Source: Dasyornis broadbenti | Taxonomy: Eukaryota; Chordata; Aves; Passeriformes; Dasyornithidae | NCBI GenBank assembly: GCA_013397935.1 | Contig: VZRN01001189.1 | Coordinates: 601,759-665,758, forward strand | Direction of reading: 5' to 3' | DNA: 64,000 nucleotides | Part shown: piece by piece, positions 47,901-56,900 of the stretch | Layout: each line of letters begins with the position of its first letter | Numbering within the stretch: the first letter of the stretch is position 1 | The notes under the pieces: model-generated | Told to the model about the DNA's origin: nothing | The model's database searches: none | The model's input: the letters and a program-made list of their open reading frames with translations, nothing else | Program-made: the position numbers and the translations under genes

Positions 47901-50900
47901 AAGATATTACTGAGTGTATTCTTGCTTCACACATAGGGAAAATAAACTGCTGTGAAACTGGTGTTTTCTCCAGCGGTGCGGCAGGGCTAGAAAGTAGTTT
48001 TCCCTACCCGTGGTGTGATTTCTAAGCTTCAGACCAGAGTGGTGACCCTCCTGGCTGGGGAAGGAGTTCCTCTTGGCCCACCATCCTTGAGGAGAAAAGA
48101 ACAGGGCAGAAACCAGTATTTCTCTTGTGGCAAAACCAGCCCAGTGTTTCCCCTTTCACATGGTATCTAGGTATTGGAAATAGGCTGCTTGAGGGAAGGG
48201 AGAATGTTGGGGTCTTTGAGGCCCACACTGAGGCTGAGGGAGGATGGAAAAGAGTTGAGATTGTGTTTTGGTGGGTTTGGAGAAAAGAGTGGGAGGGAGA
48301 ACAGGCAGATGGCTGACACTTCTCCTCATAAATCTCTGCTGCCTTCTAGTCTTCTCCCTCCCTCCCATCCATTCCTCTGAACTCATTTTCACCCACCAAC
48401 CACAGTCACCAAGAGTCTCCACAGCTTCTCCAGTATCCTTTTCCCTGTCCCATCAGCATGAACTGCTTTGAAGTGGTTAGGGTGTACCAAACTGCCCGAG
48501 TGATTCAAATGGGGATTTGGTTTGGTTTAGTTCAGCTGAATGTGACTAAAAACTGAACAAAAAAGCCCCATCCTGGCTTGGTTCCCCAATCTCAAATACT
48601 GACTTGCATGTTTTGGTTTCAGTTTTTACATCTAAATTGGAAAATAAAATACTTCCAGCATCAATTCTATTTCTAGTTAGTTACTTGACTTTTAAAAGGC
48701 AAACGTCTGTTTAGAATTATCTTACTTTTTTCCCCTTATTTTAGCCAGCTGATCTGATTTCAGTAGGTTGCTTATCAAAGTCCGTACAATGCACAGACTT
48801 GCCCTGAGTTCAACCAGCCAGAAGCTGCTTGAGTTGGCTGGTGCTTTTTGCTTTGGTGAATTTCAACAGGAATTTTCTAATGGAGCTCTTGGCTCCCATC
48901 GCTCTCCACATTCCAGTGCCGATGGTGTTCGGTACCCTCTGCGCTGCCCTCCCCATCTGGGACACCTCTTACTTTACACTTCCTGTCTTCCTCTCAACAC
49001 TTCAACCATGTGTCCCCAGAAAACAGCCTCTGACTCTGCAGGTTGTGCTGTCAGGAAGAGAGTTCGTGTGGGACCTCAGAAAGTGCACAAGTATTTCCAT
49101 GGGATGCTCTAAGGAGGTCTGCGGAACCAAACATCCCTTTACTGGAAATGCTGGTGCTGGATCCTACTAAATGTCCTGTTTCTGGAATAAGGTTTCCTAA
49201 TTCAGTAAATGGAAAGTGTCAATGAAATGAGTGGTGAAGGGCTTGGAACCAAATGCATGTCCAGAACCAACAAGTGCCTACTTCTGTCTGCAGTATGCAG
49301 AGGTCAGGTCTGTAACTTGTTAGGGAAAATCATTTGACTTTGTGTCTCTGAGGTTGAATTTCCTTCTTTTTCTGTGGTTTAGGGTAATGTAGATGAAGAA
49401 TATTTGTGGAGCACTTCAGGAGTAAAACCCAGATTTGTGATCTCACTTTTTGCCATGCACTTTGGTATTTAATTTTTTATTTTAATCTTGCTGTAGGGTT
49501 TGTCTTTAAATGATACATCAGGCAGAGCACTCCTCCCCATGTGCTCACTATTTACCATCCTAATTAACTGGAATTGCAGAGTGCATTGGAAATATGCTAA
49601 ATGTGGTGTTGAACTGTATGTTCTCATGCAGGATCAGATTTTAGTGAAACAAATTTCTAATACCCAAGAAGGCCTTTGGAGCATAAACAACCAGAACTAT
49701 CTCCTGCCAGATCTCCTCCAGCAAAGCCAAATTACAGACTCCTCTGTGAACCCGCCACAAGTGCCACTGACTTGCCAGGAACCTCAGAACAAACCTCTGA
49801 CCAAGGTAAGATAAATGACAATTGACTGGATTGAACTCTAGCCCTTTTAAGTTCCTCTGTCCTCTCTTTTTTTACGATGAGTTTTTTCACCACATCCCTT
49901 CTCTTCTTTAAAAGTTTTATCTGAGGGACAGATAAGAAATCTTGAGCTCCCTAATAGATTTTATTGTTCCACTTATTTTCCCCCATCTCCTTTCCTGCTC
50001 CCTTTTCTTTCCTTGCTTTTTTTCACCCCCTTTACACAAGCTTGAGGGCTCATACCCTCTCTCCTTCACCCTCCATGGCACTCTGGTGTGGCTCTGCTCA
50101 TTGTCCTTGGCTTTCTTCCACCCAAGCATCATGTGGGGGAGCACAGGGCAGCCCCAGAGTGGTTCTGACTCTGTTATGAGCAGAGTCTTGTGGGCAGAGG
50201 TGTCACTGGAGGCAGGTGACAGCTCTGTCAGGGCACTGCAGTGCCCGCCTGAGGCAGCTCCTGTTTCTCATTGCAGAGCCCCTGTGCTGAGAGCCCACCT
50301 GCCAAGAGCAGCACTTCCTCCACAACATCTTTCACGTCCTTCATAGATCCAAGACTCCTGCCAATCACCCCTCCCACCAGTCCAGTAGGACCTTCCTGTA
50401 GTTCTCGTGAGTATGCTTGGCCTTTTGCATTAAAACGTCCCTCTTGTGAATTTTCATTGTACTGCTTCTGCCTGCCTTTCAGATGTGTCTTGCTGTACTC
50501 TGCTGCTGCTGTGTTACCACCATGCTTTCTCAGGAATGCCTAAGGAATTGTCCAGAATTTTTTTTTTCTGGCTATACAAAGCTTTCAGGGTGTTTTCTCA
50601 CCCCTCTTTCATTCTCCCACAAACAGGTCAATATGAGGTGTAGCCAAATGCTCGCATTTTCCATGATTGCATGTGTTTCATTCCAGCATCTAGTGCCAAA
50701 CCTGAGCCTGTCAGGAGGGAAAACGCAAGGAAGGGCTCCGTTGTCAATGTCAATCCAACCAATATCCGCCCGCAAAGTGACAGCCCAGAAATCCGTAAAT
50801 ACAAAAAGAAATTCAACTCCGAGGTCCTTTGTGCTGCTCTGTGGGGTAAGCTTGGAGTCCTTGGGCGGGTGTGTGGAGGGAAGGCGCAGCAAGAGAGGCT

Positions 50901-53900
50901 GGCAGTGTGTGCCAGGCAGATTTCACAGTTGTATTCAGCTCTCCTGGCAGAGAGTGCTGCAGTGGATGCCTGAGCTGATACCTGTGTCACTCACATGGCA
51001 CTGCCTTCCTGGGGACGAGATCACAAACACACAACTTAGAGTTGCAAAGGACTTTGTGCATCACAGTGAGAAAATATTTTGATCAAGCACCAAGCTGAAA
51101 TCACGCTTGTTGGGAGAGCCAAAAGATGCAAATATTTCAACAGCTTTTGCGGCTCATGGCGCTCATCTGAGCTGCACACAAGCACAGCTGATCACAGAGC
51201 CCTGACCCAGTGGAGGTAATCCAAACATGAAGCCTTTTGCTGTCATATGTGTTAGATATTCCAAGGATCCAAAGCAGGTCAGGTCTTTCCAAAAGCTTGC
51301 CTTGCTGCTGTCAGTGCTTATTCTGAACATCACTGAATCGTCGTTTAAACTTAGACGCTTTTCACAGGGTCAGCTTCACATGGAGTAAAACCAAGATACA
51401 CACCTCAACAGCTGTAGACCTTGTCCCAGTGGCACATTACCTAAACTCTTGAGTTGTTTTAACCATCTTTCTCCTTCAGAAGAACAGATGTATTCTGTGG
51501 GTCTCACCCAGCCTTTAACTCCTCACTTTTTGAGCCTGGAATGGCAAACGAATGAAGTAGATGGAACATTATCCAAAGCAAATGTAGATTTCCAGTTTAT
51601 AGCTTCACAGATTTTTGCGTAATGTGTGTTTGTAGAGATCCAAAATTTTAAATGAAGAACAGAGCTGTGTGGCAAGGCCTGTAATTAAATGTGCATTGAG
51701 GCTGAAGAGCACCAGGTACTTGTCAGAGCACTGCCAGTGGAGGAGGGTGCTTGTTCCAGCAGGATACCTTATGTTGTGTCTTTAGAACCTGCTGATTAGA
51801 GATGTAACTGTCATTCCAGCCAAACATGATTTCTGACATTCTCTGATGTCAGCAACCCGCTGGAGCCTTCTCTTCCTTAGTAGCAGTTGGATTTCAGGTG
51901 GATTCACTCCTTAATTTGGCATTTGAAGGTATTCTTCTAAAACAGAGACTGTTTTCAAACAAACCCTGCACCTCCTTGTAACAGCAATGCTTCTTCCCAC
52001 AAGTTTGGTTCCCCCATGATTTGAATGTTGTATTTGGAAAAAGAGAGTTTGGGCGGAATTTTTTGGTTGTTTTTCTTTTTTTTCTCTTAAGTTGATAGAG
52101 ACCCTTAGAACACTTAGTTGGGTCTTTTGTGTCACTACTGTTGTGGCACTGCACTGGGACTTTTGCACTGGTCACAGGTACTTTCCAAGGTCACCTGAGA
52201 AGTTTTAAGTTCACAGAATAGTTTCCTTTTCGTTTAAATCAACATTGACTTCAGCAGAACTACTCATCCTTCAATTTCCATAGGCATACAGGTGTTCTGC
52301 TCACTAAAAGCTCTAATGGTGAGATTTTTTTCTCTGGGAGGTCATCCAAAGAGCAAGAGAGAAATTACCAGGTACCGTTAAGGGAAATTAAATAGAAATC
52401 ATCTCTCAAAACAATGAACACTCAGTGACCTCTGAATCCTTAGGTGATTTATGCATTATTTTTTTTCGTATATCGACAGGAGTAAATTTACTGGTGGGAA
52501 CAGAGAATGGATTGTGGCTGCTGGATAGAAGTGGGCAAGGAAGAGTTTATACGCTGATTACAAGGAGACGGTTCCAGCAAATGGATGTTCTGGAAGGACT
52601 CAATGTGCTAATTACTATATCAGGTTGGTTCAGTGGCTAAAAGTATCTGACCTGTGTTGGGGTTGCAAGCAATTAAAAAGAAGAATTAGGTTATAAACTA
52701 GGTTGAGGAATTTCCTCTTTCAGAAAATCACAGAACAGTTATTCTTGTTAATAGGAAAACTCTTCCTGAATTTTTAACATTTGCGCTCTCATTTCAGAGT
52801 GACTTTGGGACAATTCATTATCTGGTTAGTGTTTAAAATGGTTTGTGGGGAAGTACAGAGTGTTTCATATTCCTCAAATGGACTGACTTTCTGCAAGCTA
52901 TGGTTTGTCACTTTTCTTGTTTCTGTGATGTGTGAGCATCTAAGTGCAGTTCTATTAACGTATCATGAAATAACCTCATCCTGTGTTCAACAAGAGGTAC
53001 GAGCAGTAACATGAGAATGATCTGTGTTGTGAAAGCATCAGTAACATAAATGGAGGTCTTCAGCCTCTGCTGGGAAACAGTTTGGACTCTGGCCATATTC
53101 CACATGGCCAAGAGTGTCCTCAGAAGGATGCACAGTGAGGTCAGAGGTGTGGGTCCAGCAAGGAATGGCAGCTCCTTGTCTCCAGCCCGGACACACCATG
53201 GTGGGCAATGGCAAGAGCTTTGTCCTGTGCTGCCAGGTCCAGCTGATGCTGGCACATGCCATAGTCCTTTTCTTCAGAGGAATCTGTGGTCCCAGAGTGC
53301 CACTGACCATAGGTGCTTATGAACTAATGCTACAGAAAGAGTGACTGAGATGAAAGATGACAAAATAATTCTCACCTGGAAAGGCACCCAAAAGAAAAAT
53401 AGCTACGTGTAATGAAGATTGACAGATAATTGGAACTAAGTGAATAGCTTATTCACAGTGCCCATTGTAGGACATGCCTGTGTTCCAGGGTAAATACCAC
53501 ATAGTGTGATGGTTTCTGATAATACTCGTGTCTGTAGAAACCTGTTCTTTGGCCTGAGGGAAGAATTTTAGTCAGGTGTGAAAATCTTGCATGAAGCTTG
53601 AGTCACAAGGTAAGTGCACATGTGCCCAGTGCTATAGGATTGCTCCTGTGCCAGTTCTCCCTGGGTATCCCCATCACCCCAGGCTCTCCTTTTGTGTCCT
53701 TGCTCTGTTCTCTCACCCTGGCGAGGCACAAGAGCTGCTGCACTCAAAGTCACAAAACTCTGGCTTTTTGTAGGTGGGGAAGAGTTTGTAGTTCAGAGAG
53801 TTAAAGTGTTCTGTCTCTTTTTGCAAATCCCAGGGAAGAAGAATAAGTTGAGGGTTTATTACTTGTCATGGCTGAGAAATAAAATTTTGCGCAATGATCC

Positions 53901-56900
53901 AGAGGTGGAGAAGCGGCAGGGCTGGGTGTCCGTGGGTGACCTGGAAGGCTGCGTGCACTACAAAGTCGGTAAGGGTTTCCTGTTTTTCCCTTAGAGAGAT
54001 GCTTAATCATCCTTCTTTTGCATCTTGGGACAGCAGTGTTTTTCAGCTTGGTTTCAGGATTGTATTGGGCTGAATATCTCATGTGTTCTTTCAAGACTCC
54101 CTGTTTTACATGGCATGTGCTTTGCTCCCTGTCATTCCAGGTAGCATCTCTTCTTGCAGCAGTTACCAGATGATGCTATGGCTGTTCCCCCAAAGGCTGG
54201 AAGGAGAGAGTGCCAGTCCACGGTTTAGTTGTTCCGTAGTTACTTAAGGTTTTAATTGAACGGATGCTTTCCACCTCCGCAGCTTCCTTCTCGGCCCTTA
54301 GTAGCTGCTAAGAAACCGGACCTAGTTGAAGTCCAAGTGAATCATATTTGTAGGATGTCCTTAGGCAGATCAGCTCATCGCTTTCTCTCTTATGAAAGAC
54401 CCAAATATACCTTTGTTTGAACACCCTGGAAATGGTACCATCTCACTTTGGCTTTCAGGCAGCTCATTCTTGAAGATGAACATGAGGATTATGATATTTT
54501 CTGTCACTTAACTGTGTCTGGAGGGTGAGGTTGTATGGCACAAGTTTTGCTTTGGTGAAGGAATGTGTCTGAAAGTGGCACTTTTTTTGAAGTCAGAGCC
54601 AGGATACAGAGGAGTGAAGGAAATGTGAGGTGGCTGCCTCTCATGAACACCTTGCCTCTTTTGCCTTTTGGCTCTAGCAGTCGCAGGGGTTAAACTCAAG
54701 AAAGAATGTGAAACAGATGTGTGTTGTTATTTTAACTGTGATTACAGCTAAGCACCCACATATTCCACTTCAATTGCTCATTGTTGGGTTTGGTGCCTTT
54801 TTTTATTTTAAAAACTCAAAATACGTATCCCAAAATTAGGCAAACATTTGGTAGGAGCTTCTGTGTTTACATATGACAAGCCACTCTCGCTTTTTTGACA
54901 GCAAAGCTGCTGCTGTTTTTCTCTTGGTGAATCTTCTTGTATCTTGACCTGTGGTTTTACAGCTATTTTTCCAGGTAGAAAAGGAAAAGAGTGTACTGGT
55001 CTTCATTTTGGTAGAGTTTGCTGGGTTTTCTTGTTCTCTGCCTGTGTGAGACGGCATCCTGTTTCTAAATGCTTATCTCTAGCAGTGCGAAAACACAATG
55101 CACAAAGAAATCTTAATTTTCAATGCGTGATTCTTCATTTATTCTCAATGGGCCCAGCATGACCTTAATTGTCTTGGAGAAATTGCTCATCTCTTAAATG
55201 CTTGCTCATCTCAGAAAGATGGGAGTCCTTCGCCCACACAGCACCTGGGGATTTAACCCACAGATGAGCAGTGAAATGAAAACTCACCCTGCCAAGTCTG
55301 ACACAATTGTTCAGCCAACAACCACCAGTCCTCCAACAGTAGCTTATTCATAACCAGCAATGGTGGGGTGCAGTCACACTTAAAAAATCAAGTAGGCTGG
55401 TTTAGCTACAGGACCAAGACCTTTTTTTTGTGACCAGTGAGACTTATTACCGGTTTTTTTCATCACTATATTAAAAGGAATTTATAAATATTGTTAACAG
55501 TCATTTGGCTTTACTGAAAATAAATGAATTACAGGTTTCCAGTCAAGATATTGTCACTGGTGGTATTAAACATTGATGTCCAGAATGCATTAGTCTCCCT
55601 TGCTGGATAATATCTACCTCTACAAGTAATACATTGAAATTATTTCATGTGATGAGACGGTCTTTGATTTAAGTGTCTGTCTGGTACCTAAGGAATTGTT
55701 CTTCTTGTATTACAGTAAAATATGAGAGAATCAAATTCCTTGTAATTGCTTTGAAAAACTCAGTGGAGGTTTATGCTTGGGCTCCAAAGCCTTACCATAA
55801 ATTCATGGCTTTTAAGGTAAGTGAAACATCACTTTGGTTCAGATGTGTCACTGTCTCTTGCTGTCTCTCATCTACTTTCTGCTATTTTTTTGTTGTTGTT
55901 TTGTATAACATTTATTGTAGTTAAAAATAAAATGAGTATTCTTTTAAAGAAAATGTAGCTCATTTGACGTACTTTGGAGATGGCAGGCATGAAACTGTCA
56001 CAGTGTTAGATGTAACTTGTTTCTCTCTACCTCAGCCAAACACAGCATGTGCTGTGCCAAAAAGTGTATTTGAATTTACAAAGATGATGTTGATTTCCCT
56101 CAGAAAGGGAGGAAATTCAACACAATGGTACCCAGCCTAATTTTTGCCTAGTCCATTTCTAGAATCCTGATGTCGTTTTCAAACCATGAATGAATTATCC
56201 AGCTGTCCTTGCAACTCAGTAGATGATGGATGCTTAGCTCCTTAAATGTAACCTACTATTTAACAAAAATAGCTGTCTAACTTCTGAGTTTTGAGAATTC
56301 TTACGATCTTAAATGTAGTTCTGTAAACCAACAGCTTTATTGTGTTACATATTGCATTTTTCTTTTTTCCAGTCCTTTACCTCACTTCATCACAAACCAC
56401 TGTCAGTTGACCTGACAGTTGAAAATGGGCAAAGACTAAAGGTCATATATGGCTCAGTGGTGGGATTTCATGCCATTGATGTGGACTCTGGATCTGTGTA
56501 CGACCTGTACCTTCCAACACACGTAAGATACTCCAACAAAACTGCCTTAATGCCTTTGTTCTTTGGGCTGTGTATTGATGATTATCAGGTTAAGTGTTGT
56601 GCTGTTTTTGATAAGAATCATTAGTGGCAGCTATTACAAAAGCACTTTTCACATAGTTTATAATACTGAACTCCTGTTTAAATGCTTTTATCACATTTAG
56701 AATATCGATTTTAGTGGTTAAATATCAGAAAGCCTATTGTATGGATAGTACTATTTTTAATTGATTTATCCTGGAAATTTAGGACTTAAACAGTCAAAGA
56801 CACAATAATATCTACATAAATTTAGGTGACCTTTACAATCTGCCACTGTGCACACTTTGCAGAAACCAACTTCAGACTAAATAAATTTGCTGATCTTGCC

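Noticed and set aside
53040..53340. Overlapping open frames on both strands as a possible gene or repeat
   Set aside because: No known family motif, no splice-type borders, and low stop density alone explains it.
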